From: Deltaproteobacteria bacterium
GTDB lineage: Bacteria > Desulfobacterota > Binatia > UTPRO1
Assembly: GCA_020852955.1 (NCBI GenBank)
Contig: JADYZW010000046.1
Span: 1 to 35,223 of the forward strand
Length of the DNA: 35,223 nucleotides
Reading direction: 5' to 3'
Position numbers and translations under genes: made by a program. Below the pieces are notes generated by a model. The model was not told the DNA's origin and did no database searches. It saw only the letters and a list, made by a program, of their open reading frames with translations. This document shows positions 6,761-16,073 of the stretch, one piece after another (positions within the stretch are counted from its first letter, which is position 1; each line of letters starts with the position of its first letter).

Positions 6761-7501
6761 ATGAGCCTTCCCGAGGCTGGCGCCAAGCGCGCGGTCGTCG
6801 AGGCGATGTTCGACCGCATCGCCCCGCGCTACGATCTGATGAACCGCCTCATGACCTTCGGCATCGACCGGGGGTGGCGGCGACGGGCGATCGCGGCGCT
6901 GGCGCTGCGTCCGGACGAGCGCGTGCTCGATCTCGCCTGCGGCTCGGGCGACCTCGCGGCAGCCGCCGTGGAGGCGGGCGGGCGGGTGGTCGGCGTGGAT
7001 GTCTCCGCGGGCATGTTGCGGGAGGCGCGGGCGCGCCGCCTCGGCTGCGGCCTCGTGCGCGCCGACGCGCTCGCGTTGCCGCTCGCGGACGCGTCGATCG
7101 ACGCGGTCGTCTCCGGGTTCGCGCTCCGCAACTTCGTCGACCTGCGGGCGGCGCTCGCGGAGAGCGCGCGCGTCCTGCGGCCCGGCGGGCGTATCGCGCT
7201 CCTCGAGGTCGATCGGCCGGCGAGCGCGCTCCTGCGCTACGGCCACGCGATCTACTTCCGCCGCATCGTGCCGATCCTTGGCGCGCTCGTCGCGGAGCGC
7301 GACGCCTACGCGTACCTGCCGGAGTCGACCGCCTACCTTCCCGACGAGCCGACGCTCCGCGGGCTGCTCGCCGCGGCCGGGTTCGGCGCGATCGCGAAGC
7401 GCTCGCTCCTCGGCGGCGCCGCGCAGCTGGTGACGGCGGAGCGAACGGACGATGCGGCAGAGCGGGCGGGGCGCCCGGCGGAGCGATCGCCGCATGCGTG
7501 A
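6761..7501 (+). CDS. menG: Demethylmenaquinone methyltransferase (MenG/UbiE family)
   Basis: This enzyme performs the last step of menaquinone synthesis: SAM-dependent C-methylation of demethylmenaquinone at the membrane surface. The 246 residues show the UbiE/MenG N-terminal signature (VEAMFDRIAPRYDLMNRLMTFGIDRGWRR, split here by position 17-45), the SAM-binding LDLACGSGDLA (about 50-60), an acidic end to strand 2 (VVGVDVS) and ADALALPLADASID, followed by SGFALRNF. The length is usual for the family. The C-terminal 15 residues are Arg/Ala-rich and lie in the overlap with menF. It follows the MerR gene by ten bases and its own upstream GGG stretch is a weak ribosome-binding site. Because every other gene of the menaquinone pathway follows, MenG is preferred over the ubiquinone-specific UbiE. 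Confidence 0.93.
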   Translation: MSLPEAGAKRAVVEAMFDRIAPRYDLMNRLMTFGIDRGWRRRAIAALALRPDERVLDLACGSGDLAAAAVEAGGRVVGVDVSAGMLREARARRLGCGLVRADALALPLADASIDAVVSGFALRNFVDLRAALAESARVLRPGGRIALLEVDRPASALLRYGHAIYFRRIVPILGALVAERDAYAYLPESTAYLPDEPTLRGLLAAAGFGAIAKRSLLGGAAQLVTAERTDDAAERAGRPAERSPHA

Positions 7502-8834
7502 AGCCGGCGCCCTCCGCGCCCGGACGCGCGTCGTCGCCGACCCGGGCGATCTGCTCGCGCTCGCGGCGCGCTTCCCGGCATCGCCGCTCGTCTTCTGGGA
7601 GCATCCGGCGGGCGGTCACGCGATGCTCGCGGTCGGCGTTGCGCGCGAGATCCGGGCGCGCGGCGCGGAGCGTTTCGCCGTCGCGGGGGCGGCGGCAGGG
7701 CGCGTATTGGCGGCCGTCGCGCCCGAAGGCGACGTGCAGGCGGCGCCGCGCATGCTCGGCGGCTTCGCGTTCTCCGATGCGCCCGGGCTCGATCCGGCGT
7801 ATCCACCGGCGCGCGTCGTCCTTCCCCGCCTTCTCTGGACGCGGGCGGTGGGCCGCACGACGCTCACGGAGGTCTGGGAGGCGGGCGGGGCGCCCCCGGG
7901 CGACGCCCACGCGAAGGCCGTCGCGGCCGGGCTCGTCGAGGCTCCCGCGCCGCGGCTGCGCGCGCCGACGCTCGGGGCGGACGAGCGCGAGGAGTGGCGG
8001 CGGCGCATCGCGCGCGCGCGCGCGCTGATCGATGAGGGCGCGGCGCGGAAGGTCGTCCTCGCGCGCCGGCGGCGGCTCGTCGCGGACCGTCCGATCGACG
8101 CCGCGGCGATGCTGGCGCGCGCGCGCGCGGCGCGCCCGGGATGCTTCAACGTCTGGGTGCGCCCGCGCACCGGTGCGAGCCTGATCGCGTCGACGCCCGA
8201 GCTGCTCGTCCGGCGGCGTGGCGCCGACATCGCGGCGAGCGCGCTCGCCGGATCGGCGCCGCGGGCGGCGGACCGGGACGAGGACGAGCGTTTCGCGGCG
8301 GCGCTCCTCGCGTGCGCCAAGAACGGACGCGAGCACGCCCTCGTCGTCGGGGCGGTGTGCGACGCGCTTGCGGCCGTCGGCGCCGACGTCGCGCCGCCGT
8401 CGCGGCCGGAGATCCTGCGGCTTCCCGAGGCCCAGCACCTCGCGACGGCGGTGCGCGCGCGCGCGTCGCGGCCACTCCCGATATTCGCGCTCGGCGGCGC
8501 GCTGCACCCGACGCCCGCCGTGTGCGGCGTGCCGGCGGCGGTCGCGCGCGCGCTCATCGAGCGCGAGGAGCCGGCGCGCGGCTGGTACACGGGCGCGCTC
8601 GGCTGGACGGACGCCGCCGGCGACGGCGAGCTCGTGGTGACGCTGCGGAGCGCGCTCGTCGACGGCGCGACGCTCGAGGTCTGGGCCGGCGCCGGCATCG
8701 TCGAAGGCTCGGACGCCGACGCGGAGCTCGCCGAGACCGAGGCGAAGATGCGGGCGCTGGTGGCCCCCTATCTCGCGCCGGTGGCCGGGAGCGGGGACGA
8801 CGCCGCGCCGGCCGCGGCGGCGGCGGGAGCGTGA
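7494..8834 (+). CDS. menF: Isochorismate synthase MenF
   Basis: This enzyme converts chorismate to isochorismate, the committed step of the classical menaquinone pathway. The C-terminal chorismate-binding domain is complete: RKVVLARRRRL with Lys186 as the likely general base, TPELLVRR, GSAPRAADRDEDE (usually AGT.PRG), KNGREH, the QHLATAV stretch, LHPTPAVCGVP, RGWYTGALGW and AGAGIVEGSDADAE. The N-terminal 150 residues are a diverged accessory part. The start ATG 7494 overlaps the menG stop in ATGCGTGA; an in-frame ATG at 7452 lies inside menG and is less likely. Length is 446 residues, normal for MenF. Related salicylate or anthranilate enzymes are excluded by the surrounding men genes. Confidence 0.93.
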   Translation: MREAGALRARTRVVADPGDLLALAARFPASPLVFWEHPAGGHAMLAVGVAREIRARGAERFAVAGAAAGRVLAAVAPEGDVQAAPRMLGGFAFSDAPGLDPAYPPARVVLPRLLWTRAVGRTTLTEVWEAGGAPPGDAHAKAVAAGLVEAPAPRLRAPTLGADEREEWRRRIARARALIDEGAARKVVLARRRRLVADRPIDAAAMLARARAARPGCFNVWVRPRTGASLIASTPELLVRRRGADIAASALAGSAPRAADRDEDERFAAALLACAKNGREHALVVGAVCDALAAVGADVAPPSRPEILRLPEAQHLATAVRARASRPLPIFALGGALHPTPAVCGVPAAVARALIEREEPARGWYTGALGWTDAAGDGELVVTLRSALVDGATLEVWAGAGIVEGSDADAELAETEAKMRALVAPYLAPVAGSGDDAAPAAAAAGA

Positions 8835-10642
8835 CGGCCGAGCCGAACGCCAACGCGGGCGCGATGCGCGTCTTCGCGCGGGCGCTCCGCGCCGCCGGAG
8901 TGCGAGAGGTCTGCATCTCGCCGGGCTCGCGCTCGACGGCGACGGCGCTTGCGGTCGTCCAGGCGGGGCTCCGGCCCTGGGTCGTGACCGACGAGCGCAC
9001 CGCCGGATTCTTCGCGCTCGGGATCGGGCGCGCGAGCGGCTGTCCGGCGGCGCTGCTCTGCACCTCGGGAACGGCCGCGGCGAACTACCTGCCGGCGGTC
9101 GTCGAAGCGTCGATGGCGGAGGTGCCGCTCGTGGTGCTCACGGCCGACCGCCCGCCGGAGCTGCGCGACTGCCACGCGGCGCAGACGATCGACCAGGTCC
9201 GCCTCTACGGAACGCACGCGCGCTGGAGCGTCGACGCGCCGGCGCCGGGCGCGGGTGTCGACCTCGAGGCGTACTTCCGGACGCTCGCGCAGCGCGCCGT
9301 CGCGGTGGCGACCGAGGCGCCGCGCGGGCCCGTGCACGTGAACCTGCCGATGCGGGAGCCGCTGCTCGACGTCGCCGACGAGCGCGGTCGGTGCGCCACG
9401 CCGCACGGCGAAGGCGCCGAGCCGCTGCCGCGCGTGTACGCGGCGAGCGGGGCGCCGTCGTCCGAGGCGGTCGCGCATCTCGCGGCGGCGCTCGCGGTGC
9501 GGCCGCGCGGCGTGGTCGTGTGCGGACCGGGGGCGGCGCGCGACGGCGCGACCGCTGCCGCGCTCGCCCGCCTCGCCGAGCGCCTCGGATGGCCGCTGCT
9601 GGCGGATCCGCTGTCGGGGCTGCGCTTCGGCCCCCACGACCGGGCGTCGATCGTGGACGCGTACGACGTGCTGCTGCAGGGCGGAGCGCTCGACGCCGCC
9701 TGGCATCCCGAGGCCGTCCTGCAGTTCGGGACGCCCGCGGTCTCGGCCGCGCTGCCGCGATTCCTCGCCGCGGCGCGCGCGCCGCACTACGTCGTCGTGG
9801 CGCCGCCGGGTCGCTGGCCGGATCCGCTCTGCGCCGCGACCGATCTCGTGCGTGCCGATCCGCGCGCGCTCGCCGAGGCGCTCGCCGCCGCCGTCCCTGC
9901 CGCACCGTCCGAAGCGGCGCGCGCCTGGCGCGCCGCCTGGTGCGCGACCGCCGGCGCGGCGCGCGCGGCGCTCGACGGGCTCCTCGCCCGCGAGACGACG
10001 CTCTTCGAGGGGGTGATCGCTGCGGACGTGGCGCGCGCGCTCGGCGACGGCGCGACGCTCCACGTCGGCAACAGCCTCCCGGTCCGTGCGCTCGATACGT
10101 TCGTCGGCGGTGCGTCCGCGGCGCTCCGGATCGACTGCAACCGCGGCGCGAACGGCATCGACGGCGTCGTCGCGACGGCGCTCGGGACCGCCGCGCTGGC
10201 CGAGCGGCCGACCGCGCTCGTCGTCGGGGACCTGAGCTTCCTTCACGACCTCGGGGCGCTCCAGGTCGCGGCGCGCCATCGGGTGCCGCTGCTCGTCGTG
10301 GTCGTGAACAACGACGGCGGCGGCATCTTTTCCTTTCTGCCCCAGGCGGGGCTCGACGCGGACACGTTCGAGACGCTGTTCGGAACGCCGCACGGCCTCG
10401 ACCTCGGCGGCGCGGTCGCGATGTGCGGCGGAGCCTACGTGCGCGCGACGAACCGGGTCGCCCTCGGCGCCGCGGTCGACGCCTGGCGCGCCGCGCCGAC
10501 GTTCGCGGTCGTGGAGGCGCCGGTCGAGCGGGCAGCGTCGCGGGCGCTGCACGCGCGGCTCGTCGCCGAGGCGTGCCGCGCGGCGGGCCGCGCGACGCCC
10601 GCCGCCGGCGGCCCCGCGCGGCCCCGCGCGAGGGAGCCATGA
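8831..10642 (+). CDS. menD: SEPHCHC synthase MenD (ThDP-dependent)
   Basis: MenD adds the succinic-semialdehyde unit of 2-oxoglutarate to isochorismate, using thiamine diphosphate and Mg2+, to give SEPHCHC. The 603 residues have the three-domain ThDP fold. Diagnostic segments are [15 protein letters not shown] (residues about 26-40), the catalytic [62 protein letters not shown] and the C-terminal [28 protein letters not shown] and [12 protein letters not shown]. The GTG start at 8831 overlaps the menF stop (GTGA); earlier in-frame codons shadow menF. The conserved Arg/Glu active-site positions in the first domain look intact. Very confident. Confidence 0.96.
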   Translation: MTAEPNANAGAMRVFARALRAAGVREVCISPGSRSTATALAVVQAGLRPWVVTDERTAGFFALGIGRASGCPAALLCTSGTAAANYLPAVVEASMAEVPLVVLTADRPPELRDCHAAQTIDQVRLYGTHARWSVDAPAPGAGVDLEAYFRTLAQRAVAVATEAPRGPVHVNLPMREPLLDVADERGRCATPHGEGAEPLPRVYAASGAPSSEAVAHLAAALAVRPRGVVVCGPGAARDGATAAALARLAERLGWPLLADPLSGLRFGPHDRASIVDAYDVLLQGGALDAAWHPEAVLQFGTPAVSAALPRFLAAARAPHYVVVAPPGRWPDPLCAATDLVRADPRALAEALAAAVPAAPSEAARAWRAAWCATAGAARAALDGLLARETTLFEGVIAADVARALGDGATLHVGNSLPVRALDTFVGGASAALRIDCNRGANGIDGVVATALGTAALAERPTALVVGDLSFLHDLGALQVAARHRVPLLVVVVNNDGGGIFSFLPQAGLDADTFETLFGTPHGLDLGGAVAMCGGAYVRATNRVALGAAVDAWRAAPTFAVVEAPVERAASRALHARLVAEACRAAGRATPAAGGPARPRAREP

Positions 10643-11517
10643 TCCGGCGGATCGAGATCGCCTCGGGAATCGTGGCACTCTCCGACGAGCGCGCCGGGCG
10701 AAGGCGGGCGCGGCGGCCGCCGCGCCCGCTCGTTTTGCTCCACGGCTTCACCGGGAGCCACGCGAGCTGGGCGGCCGTGCGCGCCGCGTTCCGACCGGCG
10801 CGGCGCGTGATCGCCATCGACCTCCCCGGGCACGGCGCGACCGTCGTCCGCGACGCCGGGTTCGACTGGAGCCTCGGCGCCACGGCCGACCTCGTGGCGG
10901 CGACCCTGGCGGCATTGCGCGTCGAGGCGGCCGACGTGCTCGGCTACTCGATGGGTGGACGCGTCGCGCTCGCCCTCGCGCTCGCCGACCCGGCGCGCGT
11001 CGGGCGTCTCGTGCTCGAGAGCGCGTCGCCCGGGCTCGCGAGCGCCGCGGCGCGGGCGCGCCGGCGCGCCGCCGACGCCGCGCTCGCGGCGGCGCTCGAG
11101 CGCGACGGCCTCGCGGCGTTCGTGCGCCGCTGGGAGCGCCTGCCGCTCTTCCGCTCGCTGGCGAGCCAGCCCGAGCCGGTGCGCGCGGCGCTCCGCCGCC
11201 AGCGCCTCGCCTGCGACCCGGCGGGGCTCGCGGCGAGCCTCCGCGGCACGGGACTCGGCGCGCAGCCGTGGCTCGGCGGGCGGCTCGGCGCGTTGCCGAT
11301 GCCCGTGCTGCTACTCACGGGCGAGCACGATCCCAAGTTCACCCGCATCGCGGCCCGGATCCTGCCGCACTTCGCCGACGCCACGCACGAGATCGTGGCC
11401 GGGGCAGGGCACCGGCCGCATCTCGAGCGGCCCGCGCGCTTCCTGGGCGTGGTCCGCGACTTCCTCGCCGGCGGCGCACGCCGCCGCGAGCCGCTGCTAC
11501 GAGGAGACGAAGCATGA
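10639..11517 (+). CDS. menH: SHCHC synthase MenH (alpha/beta hydrolase fold)
   Basis: MenH eliminates pyruvate from SEPHCHC to form SHCHC, the third step of the pathway. The 292-residue protein has the alpha/beta hydrolase layout: [14 protein letters not shown] (oxyanion region, about 31-44), DLPGHG (61-66), the nucleophile elbow GYSMGG with Ser104, the MenH-typical ESASPGL (127-133), Asp231 in GEHDPKF and His258 in GAGHRPHLE. All three triad residues are therefore present. The ATG at 10639 overlaps the menD stop (ATGA). The N-terminus carries a short Arg-rich insertion (residues 19-30) before the first strand. Position between menD and menB, plus the SPGL motif, separates it from generic hydrolases. 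Confidence 0.92.
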   Translation: MIRRIEIASGIVALSDERAGRRRARRPPRPLVLLHGFTGSHASWAAVRAAFRPARRVIAIDLPGHGATVVRDAGFDWSLGATADLVAATLAALRVEAADVLGYSMGGRVALALALADPARVGRLVLESASPGLASAAARARRRAADAALAAALERDGLAAFVRRWERLPLFRSLASQPEPVRAALRRQRLACDPAGLAASLRGTGLGAQPWLGGRLGALPMPVLLLTGEHDPKFTRIAARILPHFADATHEIVAGAGHRPHLERPARFLGVVRDFLAGGARRREPLLRGDEA

Positions 11518-12332
11518 CGATCGATTGGCGCATCGTCCGCGCGTACGAGGACATCACCTACCAGCAGGCCGAGGGTATCGCGAAGATCGCGATCAACAGA
11601 CCCGAGGTGCGCAACGCCTTTCGCCCGCAGACGGTGATGGAGCTGATCGACGCGTTCGCGCGCGTCCGTGAAGATCCCGCGGTCGGCGTGGTGATCCTCA
11701 CGGGGACGGGGAACGAGGCGTTCTGCAGCGGCGGCGACCAGCGCGTCCGCGGCGCCCAGGGCTACGTCGGGAGCGACGGCGTGCCGCGGCTCAACGTGCT
11801 CGATCTGCAGCGCATGATCCGGAGCCTGCCGAAGCCGGTGGTCGCGATGGTTGCCGGCTACGCGATCGGCGGCGGCCACGTACTGCATCTCGTCTGCGAC
11901 CTCACCCTCGCCGCCGACAACGCCGTCTTCGGGCAGACCGGGCCGCGCGTCGGGAGCTTCGACGCCGGCTTCGGCGCGGCGTACCTGGCGCATCTCGTCG
12001 GTCCGAAGAAGGCGCGGGAGATCTGGTTCCTCTGCCGGAAGTACTCGGCGAGCCAGGCGCTCGCGATGGGGCTCGTAAACGAGGTCGTACCGCTCGCGGA
12101 GCTCGAGGCGACCACCGTGCAGTGGTGCCGCGAGATGCTGGCGCTCTCGCCGATGGCGCTGCGCTGCCTGAAGTCCGCGTTCAACGCGGAGACCGACGGG
12201 ATGGCCGGGATCCAGGAGCTCGCGGGCAATGCGACGCTGCTGTTCTACATGACCGAGGAGGCGCAGGAAGGCCGCGACGCGTTCAAGGAGCGCCGGCCGC
12301 CGGACTTCGGGCGGTTCCCGCGGCTGCCGTGA
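11514..12332 (+). CDS. menB: 1,4-dihydroxy-2-naphthoyl-CoA synthase MenB
   Basis: MenB cyclises o-succinylbenzoyl-CoA to 1,4-dihydroxy-2-naphthoyl-CoA (Dieckmann-type). The 272 residues follow the crotonase fold and match MenB almost throughout: [19 protein letters not shown], the [15 protein letters not shown] stretch, [57 protein letters not shown] and [10 protein letters not shown]. The GGDQ and SFDAGFG segments distinguish MenB from ordinary enoyl-CoA hydratases. The ATG at 11514 has GAGGAGA upstream and overlaps the menH stop (ATGA). The C-terminus ends in the expected [13 protein letters not shown]. Very confident. Confidence 0.97.
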   Translation: MTIDWRIVRAYEDITYQQAEGIAKIAINRPEVRNAFRPQTVMELIDAFARVREDPAVGVVILTGTGNEAFCSGGDQRVRGAQGYVGSDGVPRLNVLDLQRMIRSLPKPVVAMVAGYAIGGGHVLHLVCDLTLAADNAVFGQTGPRVGSFDAGFGAAYLAHLVGPKKAREIWFLCRKYSASQALAMGLVNEVVPLAELEATTVQWCREMLALSPMALRCLKSAFNAETDGMAGIQELAGNATLLFYMTEEAQEGRDAFKERRPPDFGRFPRLP

Positions 12333-13336
12333 GCGACGGAGCAACGGACGACCACCGCGGCGGGCGCCGCGACGGGGCGGATGCCGGTGCCGCGGCGTCG
12401 GTCCCGCGCAGGTACGCCGCGGGGACGGTCGCGCGCGCGTACGCCGCAGCGACGGTCCGCGGGACGACCGGGCTCGCGCCCTGGCTCGCGGCGGCGCGCC
12501 CGCGCACGCTGCCGGCGGCGATCGTGCCGGTGGTCGTCGGACTCGCCTTCGCCGCGCGCACGCACGCGCTCGACGCCGGGGTCGCCGTGGTGACGCTCGT
12601 CGCCGCGCTCTTGATCCAGATCGGGACCAACCTCGCGAACGACTACTACGATTTCGTCGCGGGCGCCGACACGCACGAACGCCTCGGGCCGCGGCGCATC
12701 ACGCAGGCTGGCCTCGCCGCTCCGGCGACGGTGCGCGCGGCCGCCTTCGTCGTGCTCGCGGCGGCCGGGCTTGCGGGGGCGTACCTCGTGGCGGTCGGCG
12801 GCTGGCCCATCCTGCTGATCGGCATGGCGTCGCTCGCCGCCGCGGTCGCGTACACGGGCGGGCCGTTTCCGCTCGCGTACCATGGACTCGGCGACCTCTT
12901 CGTGTTCGTGTTCTTCGGCGTCGTTGCGGTCGCCGGGACCGTCTGGCTGCAGACGGGCGCGCTCGCCGCGTCGGTGTTGGCGCCGTCGCTGCCGGTGGCG
13001 TGCCTCGCGACCGCGATCCTGGTCGTGAACAACCTGCGCGACATCGCGACCGACGCGCGCGCCGGCAAGCGGACGCTGGCGGTGCGGCTCGGCGCGGCCG
13101 CGACGCGCGCCGAGTACGTCGCCCTGGTGGCGGCGCCGTACGCCGTCGTCGGTGCGGTCGCGGCCGCCACGGGCGCCGCCGGGCTGCTGCTGCCCTTCGC
13201 GACCGCGCCGCTCGCGGTCCGCGAGGCGCGGGCGATCTTCCGGCGCGCCGGCGCCGAGCTGAACGCGAGCCTCGCGGGGACGGCGCGGCTCCACCTGCTC
13301 TTCGGCGTGCTGCTCGCGGCGGGCCTCCTCGCGTGA
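12329..13336 (+). CDS. menA: 1,4-dihydroxy-2-naphthoate polyprenyltransferase MenA
   Basis: MenA prenylates and decarboxylates DHNA in the inner membrane, giving demethylmenaquinone. It is a UbiA-family protein of 335 residues with about eight or nine hydrophobic helices. The two Asp-rich diphosphate-binding sites are clear: [18 protein letters not shown] (about residues 101-118, with GPRRITQAG following) and [20 protein letters not shown] (about 233-252). The start is GTG 12329, overlapping the menB stop (GTGA). The first 45 residues are hydrophilic, Ala/Arg-rich and absent from most MenA proteins; the usual MenA start, [16 protein letters not shown], comes at about residue 49. A later start would break the overlap seen at every other junction, so the extension may be real. 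Confident about function. Confidence 0.95.
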   Translation: MSDGATDDHRGGRRDGADAGAAASVPRRYAAGTVARAYAAATVRGTTGLAPWLAAARPRTLPAAIVPVVVGLAFAARTHALDAGVAVVTLVAALLIQIGTNLANDYYDFVAGADTHERLGPRRITQAGLAAPATVRAAAFVVLAAAGLAGAYLVAVGGWPILLIGMASLAAAVAYTGGPFPLAYHGLGDLFVFVFFGVVAVAGTVWLQTGALAASVLAPSLPVACLATAILVVNNLRDIATDARAGKRTLAVRLGAAATRAEYVALVAAPYAVVGAVAAATGAAGLLLPFATAPLAVREARAIFRRAGAELNASLAGTARLHLLFGVLLAAGLLA

Positions 13337-14427
13337 TCGTCGCCGCCGCGCGCGTCGAGCCGTTCGCCCTGGCGCTCCGCCGCCCGCTCGCGACGGCGCG
13401 CGGCGCGATCGCCGAGCGGCGCGGCTTCCTGCTGCACGTCGCGAGCCGGGACGGAATCGCCGGCTGCGGGGAGGCGAGTCCGGCCTACTGGCTCGGCGAG
13501 GGGTCGCTTGCGGCGACGGCTGCCGGCCTCGAGCGCATCATGCGGCGCCTGCGGACGCGGCCGCCGCTCGCCGTGCTGCGGGATGCGCTCGACGCCGAGG
13601 CCCTCGGCGTGCCGCCCGCGGCGGCGTGCGCGCTCGACGGCGCGCTCCTCGACCTCGAGGGGCGCGAGCGCGGGCGGGCGGTCGCGGCGCTCTTCGGCGC
13701 GGACCCGGCGGCGACGGTGGCGGTCGCGGCGCTGGTCGGCGGGCCGACCGCGGCCGCCGCCGCGGACGAGGCCGCGGCGGCGGCCGCGCGCGGCTTCGGC
13801 GCGGTGAAGCTCAAGGTCGGCGCCGCGGCGCTCGTGGACGACGTCGCGTGCGTCGCGGCAGTGCGGGCGCGCGTCGGCGCGGACGTGCGTCTGCGGCTCG
13901 ACGCCAACCGCGCCTGGACGCTCGGCGAGGCGGCGCGCGCGCTCGCCGCGTTCGAGCCTTACGGTGTCGAGTACGTGGAGGAGCCGATGCGCGCGTTCGA
14001 TCCCGCTGCGCTCGCCGCGCTGGCGCGCGAGACGCCGGTGCCGCTCGCGGTCGACGAGTCGCTGCGGAGTGCCGGCGACGTCGTGCGCCTTGCCGCGGCG
14101 GGGGCGCGCGTGCACGTCGTGCTGAAGGCGGCGCGCCTCGGCGGACCGTCGCGCGTCGTCGCCATCGCGGACGAGGCGACGCGCGCCGGGTTGCCGGTCG
14201 TCGTGACCGACGCCATCGAGAGCGGCGTCGGAATGCGGATCGCGGCTCACGTCGCGGCGGTGTGCGCGGCGCGCGGCGCCGCGCCCTCCGCGGTCGGGCT
14301 CGGCGGCGCGCAACTGGCGCCGGGGGAAGAGGCGCTGCGCGTCCCGGCGCTCCGCGTCGACGGACCGGGCTTCGCGGTGACGCCTGCGGAGGCGCCCGGC
14401 GTCGGAGACGAGGCGCTGCGTGGGTGA
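13333..14427 (+). CDS. menC: o-Succinylbenzoate synthase MenC
   Basis: MenC dehydrates SHCHC to o-succinylbenzoate. It belongs to the enolase superfamily (muconate-lactonising subgroup) and is 364 residues long. The capping domain (1-about 120) includes RRPLATARGAIAERRGFLL and GCGEASP. The barrel carries the catalytic Lys161 in KLKVG, metal ligands Asp190 (RLDANRAW), Glu216 (YVEEP) and Asp241 (VDES), and the second Lys265 (VLKAARLGG). These are all the residues required. The start GTG 13333 overlaps the menA stop (GTGA). Superfamily relatives such as dipeptide epimerases share these motifs, but the operon fixes the assignment. The C-terminal extension PGVGDEALRG is shared with the menE overlap. 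Confidence 0.94.
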   Translation: MIVAAARVEPFALALRRPLATARGAIAERRGFLLHVASRDGIAGCGEASPAYWLGEGSLAATAAGLERIMRRLRTRPPLAVLRDALDAEALGVPPAAACALDGALLDLEGRERGRAVAALFGADPAATVAVAALVGGPTAAAAADEAAAAAARGFGAVKLKVGAAALVDDVACVAAVRARVGADVRLRLDANRAWTLGEAARALAAFEPYGVEYVEEPMRAFDPAALAALARETPVPLAVDESLRSAGDVVRLAAAGARVHVVLKAARLGGPSRVVAIADEATRAGLPVVVTDAIESGVGMRIAAHVAAVCAARGAAPSAVGLGGAQLAPGEEALRVPALRVDGPGFAVTPAEAPGVGDEALRG

Positions 14428-15883
14428 TCCGCCGGTGGAGGCCGCGATGACCTGGCTCGCTGTGCGCGCGCGGCGTGATCCCGCCGGCCTCGCCCTCATC
14501 GTCGCCGGCGAGCGCGTCACGTGGTGCGAGCTCGCGGCGCGGGTCGAGCAGGCGGCGGCCGGGCTCGCCCGGCTCGGGGTCGGGGCCGGCGATCGGGTGG
14601 CGCTCGCGATGGCGTCGTCGCTTCCTGCCGTCGCCCTGGTACACGCGGCGCAGCGGGCGGGCGCGGCGCTCGTTCCGCTCAATACGCGCCTCGCGCCGCC
14701 CGAGATCGCGGCGATCGTGGCGCACGCGGCGCCGGCGGTCGTGGTGCACGACGCGGGGTCCGCCGACGCGATCGCGAAGACCGGCGCGCGGCGTGTCGAC
14801 GCGGCGACGCTCGGGATGGGCGCCGGGGGAACCGCGCCCCCGCCCGCGCCGCTCGATCCCGCGGCCGCCGCCACGATCGTCTACACCTCCGGGACGACCG
14901 GACGGCCGAAGGGCGTCGTGCTGACGCACGCCAACCACTGGGCGAGCGCGGCCGCGTCGCGCGCCGCCCTCGGCGTCGCGCCCGGCGACCGCTGGCTCTG
15001 CTGCCTGCCGCTCTTCCACGTCGGCGGACTCTCGATCGTGCTGCGGAGCGTGCTCGACGGCGTGCCGGTGGTGCTGCACGAGCGCTTCGATGCCGGCGCC
15101 GTGTGGCGCGCGGTCGTCGCCGAGCGGGTCACGCTGCTGTCGCTCGTGCCGACGATGCTCCGGCGCTTCCTGGCCGAGGTCGAGGCGGCGCCGCGCGCCC
15201 ACGCGCTGCGCTGCGTGCTCGTCGGCGGGGCGGCGCTCGATCCCGCGCTGCACGCGCGGGCGCGCGCCCGCGGCCTGCCGGTCGCGGCGACCTACGGGCT
15301 CACCGAGGCGGCGTCGCAGGTCGCGACAGCGGGGGTCGACGACACGCCCGGCGACGTCGGCCGCCCGCTCCCCGGTACGAGCGTGCGTATCGCCGATGCC
15401 GGCTCCGACGGCTACGGCGAGATCCTGGTCGCGGGCCCGACGGTGACGGCCGGCTACTTCCGCGACGCGGAGGCGACGGCGGCGGCGCTTCGCGACGGGT
15501 GGCTCCATACCGGCGACGTCGGCGGCCTCGACGGCGACGGCCGGCTGCGCGTGCTCGACCGTCGCGGAGACCTCGTGGTGAGCGGCGGCGAGAACGTCTA
15601 CCCGAGCGAGGTCGAGGCGGTATTGCTGGCGCATCCCGCGGTCGCCGAGGCGGCCGTGTACGGGGTCGACGACGCGGAGTGGGGGCGGCGCGTCGAAGCG
15701 GCGATCGTGCCGCGGGCCGGGGCCGCGATCGACGAGGCGGCGCTCCGAGCCTGGTGCCGTGCGCGTCTGGCCGGCTACAAGACGCCGCGCGCGATCGTTG
15801 CGGTGGTGAGCCTGCCGCGGACGGCGTCCGGGAAGGTCCGCCGCCACGCGGTCGCCGCCGTCGCTGCGACGGCGCGGCGCTGA
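14420..15883 (+). CDS. menE: o-Succinylbenzoate-CoA ligase MenE
   Basis: MenE activates o-succinylbenzoate with ATP and CoA in two steps, feeding MenB. It is a class I adenylate-forming enzyme of 487 residues. Motifs in order are YTSGTTGRPKGVV (about 155-167), LPLFHVGGLSIV, LVGGAALDPAL, TYGLTEAASQVA, GWLHTGDVGGLDGDGRL, DLVVSGGENVYPSEVE and the C-terminal catalytic Lys in RTASGKVRR. The GTG start at 14420 overlaps the menC stop by eight bases (GTGGGTGA). An in-frame ATG at 14447 is possible but would lose the overlap that marks this operon. It is the last gene of the men operon; about 190 bases of spacer follow. Confidence 0.94.
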   Translation: MGDPPVEAAMTWLAVRARRDPAGLALIVAGERVTWCELAARVEQAAAGLARLGVGAGDRVALAMASSLPAVALVHAAQRAGAALVPLNTRLAPPEIAAIVAHAAPAVVVHDAGSADAIAKTGARRVDAATLGMGAGGTAPPPAPLDPAAAATIVYTSGTTGRPKGVVLTHANHWASAAASRAALGVAPGDRWLCCLPLFHVGGLSIVLRSVLDGVPVVLHERFDAGAVWRAVVAERVTLLSLVPTMLRRFLAEVEAAPRAHALRCVLVGGAALDPALHARARARGLPVAATYGLTEAASQVATAGVDDTPGDVGRPLPGTSVRIADAGSDGYGEILVAGPTVTAGYFRDAEATAAALRDGWLHTGDVGGLDGDGRLRVLDRRGDLVVSGGENVYPSEVEAVLLAHPAVAEAAVYGVDDAEWGRRVEAAIVPRAGAAIDEAALRAWCRARLAGYKTPRAIVAVVSLPRTASGKVRRHAVAAVAATARR

Positions 15884-15955
15884 CGGCCTCGCGGGGCGAT
15901 GTCGTGCGTGGCCGACGAGGCGCGTCGGACGTCCAGGGCTTACCGCTTTCCGGGA

Positions 15956-15974
15956 GGTCCGCGAACGGTCCGCG
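15956..15974 (+). repeat. Short direct repeat upstream of the sulfur operon
   Basis: GGTCCGCG occurs at 15956-15963 and again at 15967-15974, offset by 11 bases, about one helical turn. A 10-bp palindrome CGCGATCGCG lies at 16004-16013 in the same spacer. This could be a regulator site for the downstream YeeE genes. No clear promoter boxes were found. Such short GC-rich matches can arise by chance. Confidence 0.3.
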
Positions 15975-16073
15975 CTCCGATCGCCGCTCGCGAAAGCGGG
16001 AATCGCGATCGCGTCGATTGCGAATCCTGCGAATCGCTCGGCACGAGCCACGCGGCGGCCGAGGCGCAGCGCC

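Noticed and set aside
15884..16073. Terminator or small gene between menE and the YeeE genes
   Set aside because: No hairpin with a clear stem longer than seven bases and no ORF with a start site; only short repeats are seen.
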